Positions 1 to 12,080 are shown, counted from the first letter of the stretch. The stretch is 64,000 nucleotides of DNA from Salminus brasiliensis (GCF_030463535.1 NC_132880.1:31330487-31394486), one strand, 5' to 3'. The notes: generated by a model not told the origin, from the letters alone. Made by a program: numbers and translations.

Positions 1-785
1 TGCATCATACACAATTATTTACCCCTTCAAATTATACTCCCTATTGCCTTTAAAGATGCACTTAGAAATCTGTATGCATTTTTCTGGTGCATGCAGTATA
101 TAGATGACCCACCCAGGAAGCAGACAACATGTATCTGACTTTATTTCCTTATTTCTACAAATGTGTTATACATTATTGTTATTATTTATAAATCGTTTAA
201 TAATCATTAAGGATATTTCAGTATTTAATGATCACACTGATGTTTCTGTGGACTCAAAAACTGCGGACTCAAAACAAATATTGTCAGTTTAGCTTGGGCT
301 GTTTTTTTTTTAGGCCAGATGACCTCAAACAATAATCAAGTGACCCTGTCATCTGCATTCATTGCCTGCCTAAACAATTTTTTCTTGAAATGCTCTTGCT
401 ATGAAAGAATGTATCTGTGGGCAAAGCATAGAAAAGTCAATAGTAAATTTAGAGAGGACCGTCTGATGAGCATGGGAAGGTAACATCAGTAATTAGCAAT
501 CAGCTTGATGTCAGTTAGTGCATTGGGCATTAGCAGGAGGGATCTGCATACTAGCCCTTCATTAAACGGAGAGGGTCAATAGCACTGAATGTAACACACA
601 AGGCATTTGTTTCTGTTCCATATCTGAAGGTCAAGAGCCCAGTTCCACAATCACGGTTTAATAATATTTAATCAAGTTGAGACGAGACTCAGACCTGTAG
701 TGTCTGACCGGCCTGCACTAGAGATGAAATTGCTCTTGAAGGTGACATGCAAATCTCACAATCCTCTCTAGCCTTTAATTTGCAG
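1..785. other. Noncoding left flank, nothing recognised
   Basis: AT-rich sequence with short open frames only, none with coding character. A pyrimidine stretch ending in TTTGCAG at 779-785 looks like a splice acceptor for the candidate exon that follows. No repeat family is recognised here. Confidence 0.55.
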
Positions 786-962
786 AGCCACTGGAGCGGC
801 CTGTGTGAGACGTCCGGGCTCAGACGGGCTGTTCTCAGGCCGCTGCTTCCGGAACTAATCCGACTGGAGCTGTCGCAGGGGACAGCAGAAGACGTGGACA
901 TTCTGGCTCTCTGGCAGATTTTTTCAAAGAAGCACACGGGACAAGGACTTCCACTTCTCTGA
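786..962 (+). CDS. Candidate terminal coding exon of an unrecognised gene
   Basis: An acceptor-like sequence (TTTGCAG) is followed by 58 sense codons and a TGA stop at 960-962. The frame begins SHWSGLCETSGLRRA and ends SKKHTGQGLPLL. The segment keeps many CpG dinucleotides and has balanced codon use rich in L, E and D, unlike its AT-rich surroundings, which suggests selection on protein. The middle (LLPELIRLELSQGTAEDVD) could form an amphipathic helix. I do not recognise the family. No upstream partner exon can be placed in the 785 bases available, so if real the rest of the gene lies to the left of the window. It is oriented tail-to-tail with tent4a. It could also be an old retained fragment or chance. 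Confidence 0.4.
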   Translation, partial: SHWSGLCETSGLRRAVLRPLLPELIRLELSQGTAEDVDILALWQIFSKKHTGQGLPLL

Positions 963-1436
963 AAGAAAGACTTGACAAAGGAGAGGCGGATGACACAGCA
1001 TGAAGAGAAAGGATAAAGGCATGAAAGGGATGTGTTAAACTGAGGAGTAGATAAGTGGATGGTCAGAAATTGTATTGTATTGTATTGTATTCCGATGTTT
1101 GTGGACACTTTGCAATCTGAATTTTCCTGCAGTTTCTTTTCAGTTAAGCAAGATCAAATATTTGTTCCCATAAAGAAACTGTGTGAGATCCTCTGAGTAC
1201 ATTTATTTCACAGTTTCATCAAAAGTAGCCTTGACATAAAGAGCAGATTTTGCCTGAATAATAATTTGACAATTTCCTTTTCCAACCTGTTGTTAGAAGC
1301 ACAGATTGAAACTCTTTAGTCCCAAGTGTGGTTCTTAAATTTTCATTAAGAGCAAAAAACACATAGGAAAAATTTGTTGATTCTCCCAAAATCCATATTT
1401 TCCCACCTCAGGCATAAGCAAATGCACACACCAGCA

Positions 1437-1545
1437 TCTTGTCTAGTAACTGTAGAGAAATATTGCCAATAGAATAGAACTCCCTGGAGAGGATCAACCT
1501 CAACTTATTGGCACCATGTTCCCAGCTCCACCACACCAGATAACA
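1437..1545 (-). repeat. Fragment of Tc1/mariner-type MITE
   Basis: Contains the diagnostic internal block TATTGCCAATAGAATAGAAC followed by a CCTGGAGA and TTATTGGCACCATG section. The same blocks occur in the longer copies at 15465, 21110 and 43455. Both ends are missing, so this is a truncated relic. Confidence 0.65.
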
Positions 1546-3302
1546 GATGACTGTGCTGACCAACACCGCTTAAGAGTGATGAGGGCTCTCAGTTGTGCTC
1601 TCTCAGACTCACAAAGTCAACTGATGGCAAAGCAGCATGGCTTGGCATTCAAACTGGCAACCCCCAGGCCAGCTACAGATAACTGTTAAACCTAAAAGCT
1701 GTCTTAAACAAGACACCTGGTATCTTCTGTAATTTCTCTTCTGTAATTTGATCATATATCTGAGCTGCTGAGACCCTCAGGATGGAATGGAGGTGTCTGT
1801 CAGTGAGGCAAGTGATAATTTGTTTATCTTCATCACAGTGAACAACTGCTCTCACAGGTATGTGCCAAACCTGGACAGCATATGGCCTGCGTGTGGACAG
1901 AGCTCTGGCATTGTGTCTGGGATGAAAGATGGGAGCTGGGCTGCTCCAAACTCATCAAGAAATGACTGAAACTGACTGTGATTTAAACGCTAGGCTTTGA
2001 TGTAAATGACGGCTTCTGTTACAGCATGCATAACATGCTCCATTCTCAGTGCTTTATAGGTTGTTGTTGGCAGGAGGAGGGTCGGAGTGCATGTTACGTT
2101 GCAGTGCATACATTTTTTGGGTCGGATTGGATTGTGTTGCAGGCCTGATGTGGCCCTCAGGCCTTGTGTTTGACACACTGGTCACAGATTAACCACTTTT
2201 GGTTGGTATATGATGAATCATGTTTCCAATAAAGATGAGAGTGAGAGTCTGAAGAACCTTCTAAAGGTCTAAAGAACATTCACTTGATGTAAAGGTTCTT
2301 TACCAATTTAAAATTTCTTTTACAAACCAGGACCAAAAGTGCTTCTTCTAAGGCATCACTCAGAGAAGCATCATTTGAAGCATCATTAGCATTAAGCATT
2401 TACATGGGTTTAAGCCTAATAATTATTACTTAAATAATTATTTTAGGCTGCTTCACATGAAATTATATGAGACTTTGACAACCTCGCCAAACAAAGTCCA
2501 AGTGATCTAGGCCGTATTTCTATCTGAATGTTACAAGGGGATTCTTGGAGTGAACTTGGCACGCTAATGTTGAACAATTATGGTGTTAATTTGCTTTTCT
2601 AGTTCTAAAGATTTTGGACCCTGTGAAAAGATGTTACACTGGGCCCCACAACAATTCCTCTGACAATTCTGCCAAATTTGTAGGGCCCCTGTCAGTCACA
2701 GGCCCTACCCACCATACAACGTCCCTGTTTGTCTTCCTGTCTCGTAACTGCACATATTCAAGAGAAGCAAAATGTGGACACCAAACATGTCTTGACCGAT
2801 CGATTACATCTGAGCTATGGGGAAAATTATGTACATTTGATTTCTCTTTTACCAAAGCATTCCTTTAACCCCTTAATGCAGCAAGGCTTATTACACACTA
2901 AGGTGTATTACTCAGGGTACTGCACGGACTTCTGTACAAACTGGTGGGCCAATTTTTGCTAACAGAAGTTTGTAATAGCACTTTTAGCCCACCGGCGGTC
3001 CAAAGGCTGTTTAAGGGGTAAATAAGCGTAATTATTGTGTATGCAACATGAAAAGAGCTAATTTGCTCTTTTTTATTAGGCTAGAAAAAGGCTTTCCTGA
3101 TGCAGGGAAAGAGAAAAGTACTCGTACCTCTATCGTTTTGTCTTTTTAAACATGCTGATGTGCAGAGTGGAAAACTGGTAGTCCTGATTGTTTATTCTCT
3201 TTCTTCGTAGGCTGTCCAAATGGGGATACAGGATGCAAAACACCTGCTTTAAAAAGGGTGACATGACAGAATGAGGGCAAGCTGAAAGAAGAAACTACTT
3301 GG

Positions 3303-3337
3303 TGTGTGTGTGTGAGTGTAAGTGTGTGTGCGTGTGT
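3303..3337. repeat. Interrupted (TG)n microsatellite
   Basis: Short imperfect TG tract with GA and CG interruptions. No function is implied. Confidence 0.8.
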
Positions 3338-3738
3338 GAACTAATTCAAATGCCTTTGATAACACGTATACAGTATGAAGTTGGAGACGTGTGCAGAGGA
3401 AATTTGTTAAGGGAAGAAGTTGGAAACAGCAGCAGATGACTGTGCCTTTACGGATCACCCCTTAATGCAGCCTCACGCACATCACTTAACCTTCAGCTTC
3501 CCTTAAGAGCAGAACCCACTGACCCAGCATTCCCCCACACCAACAAACCCCAATGCTGGGTTAATGTGCGTGCTGTACCTGGGAATGATGGTGCCTTTAC
3601 AATGTTCTAGACTGTTCTTCAGACTTCCACACTGATGTTCTTCCTCTATTCACACACTAGGAAAATGTTAGCAGTCATTCACACTGTTCTGGGATGTTCA
3701 CCTCAATTGATTTAGACCGTTCTCTGTCGTTCACACTG

Positions 3739-4186
3739 TTCTAGAATGTTCTCCATCATTCACACTGTTCTAGAATGTTCTCCATATTTCATACTGTTCT
3801 AGAATGTTCTCTATCATGCACATTGTTCTAGAATGTTTTCCTTTATTCACAGTGTTCTAGAATACCCTCTTTTATTCACACTGTTCTAGAATGTTCTCCA
3901 TTATTCACACTGTTCTAGAATACCCTCTTTTATTCACACTGTTCTAGAATGTTCTCCATTATTCACACTGTTCTAGAATACCCTCTTTTATTCACACTGT
4001 TCTAGAATGTTCTCCATTATTCACACTGTTCTAGAATGTTCTCTGTCATTCACACTGTTCTAGAATGCTCTCTATCATTCACATTGTTCTAGAATGTTCT
4101 ACATTATTCTCATTGTTCTAGAATGTTCTCCTTCATTCACACTGCTCTAGAACGTTTTCCATCATTCACATTGTTCTAGAATGTTT
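3739..4186. repeat. 29-bp minisatellite made of heat-shock-element-like units
   Basis: Sixteen units follow one another in exact 29-bp register: cores begin at 3739, 3768, 3797, 3826 and so on to 4174 with no slip. Nine units carry TTCTAGAATGTTC, a perfect three-box TTCnnGAAnnTTC heat-shock element. Fifteen of sixteen keep the palindrome TTCTAGAA. Between 3855 and 4012 two unit types alternate (core followed by TGTTCTCC or by TACCCTC), giving a 58-bp higher-order repeat. Degenerate related sequence extends leftward to about 3605. Whether HSF1 binds here is not known. Confidence 0.95.
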
Positions 4187-4680
4187 TAAAATTGTATCAC
4201 ACTTTCCACATTCAAACCAATGTTTCCCTTATTCCAAAAGTCTACTTTGTCTAGTAATGATTTTCTTTAGGAGTCACAGCTTAACTTGGGTCTCAGCTCT
4301 GACTTTTGTATTTTTGAATAGCAAAAATCACAGACTGGCTTTTAATACAGTGCTGCTCCACAGTCACGAAAAAGGACGAAATCACATTTGAGTGTGTATG
4401 TGAGCTTTTAGATCATACATGCTATGACACCGGCATCCATGGTAACTAGCTGGTTTTAGGAGACAGAAAATGAGCCTTCCAGCAGAATCTCATGACATCA
4501 TATTATCAGCCAAGAATGAAGACAGGAATTGTTAATTGAATTTTTTACATAAGAATGGCTAAAAGCACCATGATGGCTGGGCATGTATAAGAGGACTATG
4601 GGCCTTATTCATCAATATATCCATTGAAGAATTCTTAAATTTGTTCTTAAGAAAAGTCCTAACAGTTCGGCTCTTATAAT

Positions 4681-4972
4681 GATGGGTCCCATTGTCCTCG
4701 TACAACTCCAAATAAGAAAACACTGGTGAATGTCAAAATTACCAGTACGTCTGGGAAAAAGGCAGTAGTGATCCATTTGCTCTGCTACAGACTGCTACAT
4801 CACTTCCAATTGAATGGGTGACCTAAACTGCTGTGTGGGTGATCACTGCAAATGCGCTTCTGCAGTTTTGCAGCGTTTACATGCCACACCAAGCTCTAAA
4901 TATTGGACTTCCTTAGGCTAATAATGGGTCCCATTGTCCTCGTAAAACTCCAAATAAGAAAACACTGGTGAA
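4681..4972 (+). repeat. A-B-A duplicated repeat block
   Basis: A ~50-bp segment (A, containing GGGTCCCATTGTCCTCGTA) at 4681-4729 recurs almost identically at 4921-4972. The two flank a ~170-bp segment B (4745-4915) that contains CACTTCCAATTGAATGGGTG. Segment B is repeated at 7915-8090. The sequence just left of it (4599-4670, ending in TTCTTAAGAAAAGTCC) resembles the ends of a common fish inverted-repeat element. The family is not identified. Confidence 0.85.
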
Positions 4973-6290
4973 ACTCCTTAGTTCTATTGGTTCTAAATGT
5001 TTTTCTATGAGAATTGAAATCCACGTGGATTACAATACCATATTAAGGTTGTAAAGAATTTATTCATCATTGCATTCCTCCGCCTATGATCAATATCCTG
5101 CCAGCAGTCGATGTTAGATTTAATAAATGCTGCTTGCCACACAGGTCTACGGGCCTTATCTGTATAATTAAGTAAGTAACAGTATGTAACTCACTCAGTG
5201 GGTGTGGAGTTATAGAAAGAGTGCAAATAGACAGGATTTCACCTATACTGTGTGTACCTGTGTGTATGTGTGTGTGTGTGCAGACTGATGCATAAGGTAA
5301 TTAATTACACAGACATAATAGCTCAGCTCAGAGAGGAAGTATTAATGAAGCTAAATTAGCCTCCTGGTTCCCAGCAACAGGTTCTTCTCTGCCTGCAAAA
5401 CACAGGCAGGCAGTAGTGCACTGTAGAAAGCCATATGAACTCTACAAATGTCAAGAGCAGCAGTTCTCAAACCAGCCTCATTTTTAAGATTTCAGATAAT
5501 CCACTTGCATAAAGAAGAGGAATACCAACGGAAAATAAGTGGAAGCACTGGAGTTTCCAAAACTAGAGTTCAACAAATGAATCAGACATACAGAGAAGAT
5601 ATAACCCCTAGCAACTGTGAAAGAAGGGGCTGAGCAATGAAACTGCCCCCTTCAGATAAAATCCACTTAAGGCCCTTACCTTTAAGAGAGTGAGAGAGAG
5701 AGAAATCAAGCTCCAATCTCGCTTCAGATATGGAAATCAGAACTTGAGAAACTTGGGTGGGAGTTCAGGGCGGATTCGAATGGATGAGGCCTGAAACCAG
5801 ACCCCCCACCCCACCCCACCCCCATTGCAAAGCAGAAATAGAGCATAAGTTGAACTAGAAGGAGGAGCTGGGGCAGTGGTGGGTCTGGTCCTTCTCCCAA
5901 ACCTTTAGTTGTTCCATAACGTTTGTTCCATAACATGGCTTTTTGTCCATTTTTCCACTGTGAGAAGACAACTCAACACAGAGGGCCTGAATTGCATTCA
6001 TTCATAATTACATTGAGAAAGTTAAACTGTCATATTTTATATTCATCACATGTAAAGTGACATATTTCAAGCCATTGTTTTACTTTTGATCAGTATGGAT
6101 TATTATGGATTAGCTTGTGGAAATCAGAAATCCAGAATCTCAAGTTATTTCAATATTTAATTTCAAGTTTGAATAAATGACAAATTGAACAGTATCAACA
6201 TAAAAACAAAAAACGCTTTGTCCATTTAAATGTAATTAATCTAAAATGAGTTAAATTATGAATACAAATGAATTAAATATATATAATATT

Positions 6291-6325
<35 letters not shown>

Positions 6326-7340
6326 GACAAGTGTAATAAAAGATTAATTGCTGGCATGAAATATTAACATAAATATAAATTATTATATATTAAATATCAA
6401 AGTAAATATATGAATGTAATGTATTTGGCTAATGTGTTTTACCATATATTGTGTAAGTACATACATTTGCTAGTTTTTTTTACAACACACTTTTGCAAAT
6501 CTCAGTACATTTAAATACAATTCTGTGCATTTCTTCTGTACCGCTGCCTTGTGAGGGTTCGAGTACTTTCAGTTTTTAGATCTTTAGACAGTTGTTTAAA
6601 GGAGCATTAGTATAATACTTAAAGATTTAGAGAATTTTTTAGAGCTGGGCATTTGATTCAGCTGACAGTTCCTAATTACAGTTCGTGTCTGGCCTCAAGC
6701 CTGGTTTGCCGATCAATGTTTAGGCTTTGCTTAGGGCACCCAAACTTTTGCACTGCTGTTTTCCACACTAATGATTTAGATTTTATGACGCTGTGATAAT
6801 TTAATGCTGCATCGTGTCGAAATTGGGTCTTTTTACCCTGACTTCCACTGAAATGTTGAGAAGGATTTTTCCTTCTCCTTCTCTAATGGTAATTCCTACT
6901 TTTTGTGTTCTCCTCATCTACACAAACCCGTAGGAAAATCCCTGCAAAATATAATCCCACTTCCAGCCCCTTTAATTACAAAAGAAGGAGAATGGTTCTC
7001 GCCACCCTCAGGCCTGCTGGAGCTCATTAGCTGCAGTGGTGCTCAGAGAGATTTAAGGAAGCCCTGAATTCTCTCTCTTCTCTCCTCAGGCTCATCCCTC
7101 CTAATCCTGCTGCTGACACTATTTTCTCTCCCAGACTCCTGATCACAGAATCTCCGAAGGGAACACCCTCACTCTCTTTTTTGTGTCCATCATTCAGTGT
7201 TATGGGTCTGCATATCATCATCCCCATTACACTGGAACGCTCATTCACCCTGGAGCACAGCTGACTGACTAAAGAGTGAGGTAAAGCTTCCCCAGTCCAT
7301 ATTATCACATGTGGAAATTACATACATCCCCCCGCTCCCG
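4973..7340. other. Noncoding flank, AT-rich
   Basis: No coding exon is supported. It holds a short TG tract near 5265-5281, a C-rich run near 5800-5823 and a TA microsatellite at 6294-6322. Nothing else is recognised. Confidence 0.5.
6294..6322. repeat. (TA)n microsatellite
   Basis: Uninterrupted TA run of about 29 bases in an AT-rich context. Confidence 0.9.
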
Positions 7341-7816
7341 GACAAAAGTATTGGGACACCTGCTCATTGATCATTTTTTGTCATTGCTTTTGTTGTAATA
7401 ACTGTCTCTACTGTCCAGGGAAAGCTTTGAACTAGATTCTGGAGCATGGCTGTGAGGATTTGATTGCATTCAGTGATGATCACCACCCCACCTCTCAGAC
7501 TCATAACAAAAGTATTGGATAGAGCACAATCCATCAATTCAGAGAACACAGTTCCACTGCTGCACAGCTCCACTGCTGCACAGCTCAATGCTAGGGGACT
7601 TTATACCCCTCTAGCCCACGCCTGGCATTAGGCCTGGTGCCAATAGGATCTAATCCAGAGAGTCATATTCTATTGGCAATATTTTACAGAGACTAGACAA
7701 GCTGTGTGTGTGTGTCTGTGTGCATTATAGCACATCTGTGTCAGCAATGGGTGAATCTTAAAGTAGCTGAATGCATTTATCAGTAAAGGTATCTACAAAC
7801 ATTTGGACATGTAATG
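7341..7816 (+). repeat. Near-full-length Tc1/mariner-type MITE
   Basis: Begins GACAAAAGTATTGGGACACC and ends with ACAAACATTTGGACATGTA, the imperfect inverted end. The interior shows the family's blocks: CTGTCTCTACTGTCCAGGGA, GAACACAGTTCCACTGC, TTTATACCCCTCTAGCCCA and CCTATTCTATTGGCA-like sequence. Several diverged copies occur in this window. It has no coding capacity. By end structure it is presumably mobilised by a Tc1/mariner transposase, which is an inference. Confidence 0.8.
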
Positions 7817-7914
7817 TGTATGTATATGATCTCTGTTCTGATTGGCTGCCTCATTAAAAACAGGTCAGCGCTGAAATATGCAGAACACAGTGCTAAGTCT
7901 GGACTGCATTCCTC

Positions 7915-8090
7915 CGTACGTCTGGGGGGAAAAGGCAGTAATGATTTATTTGCTCTGCGACAGACTGTCTAGAGGAACATCACTTCCAATTGAATGGGTG
8001 ACCTAAACTGCTGTGTGGGTGATCACTGCAAATGCGCTTCTGCAGTTTTGCAGCGTTTACATGCCACACCAAGCTCTAAATGTTGGACTT
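7915..8090 (+). repeat. Second copy of repeat segment B
   Basis: About 170 bases nearly identical to 4745-4915 (shared block CACTTCCAATTGAATGGGTG and GCGCTTCTGCAGTTTTGCAG), same orientation. The flanking A segments seen at the first copy are absent. Confidence 0.85.
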
Positions 8091-8819
8091 CCTGTTGGTT
8101 TGTAACATCAAAACCAATATGAAGTCAGAACAGAACGTTTTTGGAGCCGGTACAACAGAGTGTCACTGTGTCAGAACATCAGCAGTTCAAATTAAAACAA
8201 AACCAGGGTCCGGTTTCCACAAAATGGGCCCGTCAAACGCCTGCATGTCTTTCAAGGCCTCACATAGAATGGAACTGTTCATGGTAGTGTGGTGAATTAC
8301 AGACCTGTAGAACTACACAGAAAGTGAGAACAGTGAGGAGGGAACCAGAAAGCCTTCAAATCCTGGTTAAGCGCTAAAAAGATCAAGGAAAATGCAGCAG
8401 TGGCTCCTCTAGAGTAGTGTGCTGTCTGTGTGTGCTGAGCTACAGAGTGGCAGTGCCCTCTAGTGATGTAGGCCAGCCACTCACTTACACTTAAAGGAGG
8501 TTTTAAAGTTTTAGAGAAAACTTTTTTTTGCACAAGTAGATGATCTTTGCCAAGGTAACACAGTTTTCACATAATACATATAATTTAATCTATATCTAAA
8601 AACAATATCCAGAGCGACATGGCAGATGCAACATCAGCTAATGTAGCTAATGTTAATAACTTGCTTTACGCTAGCAGAGCAGTCAGTCAATTTGTGATGG
8701 ATACATCCATAAATAGAACTGTACTATATCAAATTAAATGCACATTGATTACAGGTTAAAATAATGTGGACAAACAACCATTAACAGCAGCTGCACTGTT
8801 GAAAAATAAAGAATTATGT
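8091..8819. other. Noncoding flank, nothing recognised
   Basis: Short open frames only, with no coding signature and no recognised repeat family. Confidence 0.5.
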
Positions 8820-9255
8820 GCCATGCAGTTTTGCGCTTTTCCTGCTCAAACAACCCAATTCAACTCTCTTGTTAACTGCCAGGTTTAGAAGGTCTGTTAG
8901 AGCAGGGAATTCTGCAAGCTGTGCTGGACAGGAAGCACCCCAACACAAAAATGTCCTATAAAACTCAATTCTAGACTTGATTCTAGACTCAATCGGATCT
9001 AATTTCAAACGCTAACAGATCAGTTTTACACGCCAGACTTCACAGATTTTCCTGAAGACAGAAGGCTCCTTCAGTTCTGCCCCTGCATGGCCACGGTCCA
9101 TAACAGCAGGTGTTTTTCCTGCTGAAACAAACCGGATTCCACGGCTTTGTTAATTGCCAGGTTTTGCGAGATACCAGATATATATATATATTTACCAGAT
9201 ACCAACCTGTGCTGGACACTGGCCCTACAGGACTAGAACTGAAGAACCACAACAC
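8820..9255 (+). repeat. Two related copies of a dispersed fish repeat
   Basis: Two diverged direct copies, about 8830-8950 and 9095-9250, share CCTGCTCAAACA/CCTGCTGAAACA, TTGTTAA(C/T)TGCCAGGTTT and TGTGCTGGACA blocks. A short TATATA run interrupts the second. Possibly a hAT-type nonautonomous element. The family is not certain. Confidence 0.6.
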
Positions 9256-9307
9256 TTAGTATATGTGTAATGAGTGCAATGTGAGACATGTGGATGGTTT
9301 TGAGACT

Positions 9308-9313
9308 TTTATT
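9308..9313 (-). promoter_or_regulatory. tent4a: Candidate polyadenylation signal for tent4a
   Basis: AATAAA on the minus strand, the only one I found below the tent4a stop codon before the repeat-rich flank. Using it gives a 3'UTR of about 3.8 kb. Earlier non-canonical signals may also be used. Confidence 0.4.
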
Positions 9314-10017
9314 TAAAAAATAAAATAGAAAAGAAAGTACATAAAAAATATTGAAGAGAAACAAAGGGGAGAGAAAAAAAAAAGAAAAGAAAAAAAAGAA
9401 AAATCATCTTCCACATGACCTCTTGGATGCTTTGAGGGCTTTCCGTATCGCAACTGACAAGTTCAGGGGTGCTTTTGGCCACTGCAAAATTACAGACGTC
9501 AGCAAAAAAGAAAAAAAAAAAAGTACATTTAAAATCGTCCACCGACATCTAAACAGGGAGAGTCACACCGGAGATAACAGTACGTGGCCGCCAAGGTGAA
9601 ACCCATGAATAAACACCATCACACACCAGCCAGTCTCTGTGTGTCTGTGATAAAGAGCTGGTAGATAGGACAAGCTTAGTTAAGAGCAGCTCGGTGTCTG
9701 AGCACTCACAAAGATGCTGCATCTACCTAAAAGCAGATTCTGCAGTTATGCTTAGATTTGCCATATTGCATTGATAGGTGGGGAAAGTCAAGGGTTAAAA
9801 GGACACTCCTGCAGCTCAGACCAGGTGTGTGGCGTCACATCTGTCTGTGACAGGTACGACCTCGTAAAAGCGCTTCACAGACACAAAGTTTTTGTGACGG
9901 CAAAAGTCATTCCATACAGAGGCATTCAGAGTCTGCTTTTTTTTTGGCAGTTGCCACAAACAGTTTTAGCAAGAGACAGAGAGATTGTGAAAGAAAGTGT
10001 GAAAGAGCATGAGAAAA

Positions 10018-10420
10018 ATAACAAAAAAAAATAAATAAATAAAATAAAAAAAAGGAAGCAAAAGAACCTAGACAGAAGAGAGAAGTGAAGAAGAATGGAG
10101 AAAGAACAGGACAGCAGAGTGAGCGCTCCGCAAGAGTTAGACAATGAGAAAAGGAAAAAAGAAAGAAGAGTGGGAAAGTGAGAGCAAGCAAAATAGAGAC
10201 AGATAACGGCACAGAGAAATGAAAGTAAGAAAAAAGTGAAAGTGCGAGAGTAAAGAAAAAAAGGCAAGTGAGAAATTTAAAAGAAAAAAAAAAAGTGAGA
10301 AATACAATAAATAAAGAAAACGAGGATAGCGTGAGAGCATGTGTGCAGAGAAAAGTGGGAGAAAAGTGAGAAAAAGACAGAAAGCGAGAGTGCGCGAGAG
10401 AGTGAGAGAGAGCAATCAAA
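10018..10420 (+). repeat. Homopurine (A/G) tract
   Basis: About 400 bases almost entirely A and G on the plus strand, built from AGAAAG, GAGAAAA and GTGAGA-like words, with scattered C and T. In a tent4a transcript it would read as a long pyrimidine stretch. The open frames here, rich in F, L and S, are a by-product of the bias. Confidence 0.85.
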
Positions 10421-12078
10421 CTGCTGCGTAAACAGTTCTGAGCAGCAGTGGTAGCTGGATATTACATTTTTTAAATAATTTTTCTTTTCCTTTTTTTGTT
10501 TTTTTTGTTTTTTTGTTTAACATTTTTTTCCTCTTTTTTTTGAAAACAGACTGAAGTTGCAACCAGGAACTGTTCACGTGTACCTTGATCAGCCAGCTAT
10601 ATTAGATAGAGTGGTCCTGCTTCGGCAGGTTTGCGAGTGCTTTCGCTCCCCTTCTTTCACCTCGCTGGTTTCAAGCGACCACAGCCACGACAGACGAACG
10701 AAGAGAGGCTCAAGAGAAACTCCACTTTGCATAGTAACAATAACCTGTATGCCTGTAACGCTCCGAGTAACAGCAATACAGTTTAGTGTGCCATATACAG
10801 ACAGAACCCATACAATACAGTACAAGAATAAAACAAAAATAAAAAATATATAGATATATTTATATAATACAAATAAAATGGCAAGGCAATACAATACAGT
10901 AAGTACCTGGAAAAGCACATTGAAGATTCCAGATAGGAATCAATCATAGTAAGTTTCCCTTTCTCATCTCCTCCATTTGATTTGGTGCCCATGCACATCT
11001 CTAGGGGTCAGGTTTTTAGAAGCAGATTAAGTTTAAGCTTAGACTAAATTGGACTGTCAAGGTGAAATACTATTAGTCCAAGACCAGGCTTAATCCATGC
11101 CCACAAACCCGGTCCTATGCGGTGGACACTTTGCATAAAGTTGCACTGCCTAAGAGGCCACTCAGCATTAGCTGTATGTTCAGGCTCCCTGCTTCCATCG
11201 TTACTTACAGCAATCTAAAAGGGAATCGCACACAGATGTATGCACGCACACACCACGACTGGGTCTACCATGGAGGCTCGAATGCTGCAAAACTTCAACA
11301 GGCTTCTCTGGCTGCCACACAGCATGGCACCAATTTAAAGAAGTGGTTTGGTGAAACACCCGAAGTTCCACAAAGTATGTAGTCCATCAGCCATGACCAC
11401 TTTGCTGTCCAAAACTGGCTTTCTTGGTTTAGTTTTGGAGCTACAAAGCCAATACAGCTAAGCACTAGAAGTCAACAGTCACCTAAAACGTTTCTGTGAA
11501 AACATTCCAATAGCCTTCTCCAAAACTTCTCCAACAACATAGCAGGGTCTTCTTTAAGGCTGCATATGATGCAGTATGGCTTTCTGTAACTTCACCACAA
11601 CGTAGGTTGTGGGGCAGAATCCCGCACACAGACACTACAGACGACAGCAAAGAGAAAATCAATGCCTGAAAGCCAAAGTTTCTATGTCAGAATTTGTCAG
11701 CTTTGGGCTATGAATTTCTGTTCATTCTTACAGTTCGCAAGAAGTCATCCTGTCACCTAAACCAGAATCTTAAGAAAGGTCTTGATGCTGTTTGGGCAGA
11801 CTGAGAGAATTCATGGAAAAGATTTGGGTGACCATTGACTTCCTGTTTTTGTTAGTTACATTAGCCTTGTTGCTTACTTAGCCTTTCAGCCACCAAGGAA
11901 GCAATATTTAGACAACAAGCATGTCCTGGCTACATGTGGGGCAAGTGGGAAAACTGTGGAACTTTTTGTCCAAACCACTCCCTTAAGCCAAGAAGGTCCT
12001 GCCAAGCTGTAGGTAAGACTGATATATGTCAAGAGGTCAATGCGACACAAATCCCCACTCACTCACAACCACAAAAAA

Positions 12079-12080
<2 letters not shown>

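Larger units (their letters stand above)
963..3600. other. Noncoding flank with minor repeats
   Basis: No coding exon is supported. It contains a short inverted-repeat-element fragment (1437-1545) and a TG-rich microsatellite near 3303-3337. The remainder is anonymous AT-rich sequence. Confidence 0.5.

Noticed and set aside
9907-10419. Long minus-strand frame of 170 residues rich in F, L and S
   Set aside because: It is the antisense of the homopurine tract. Several frames are open at once because TTT/CTT/TCT codons lack stops, and there is no domain or splice support.
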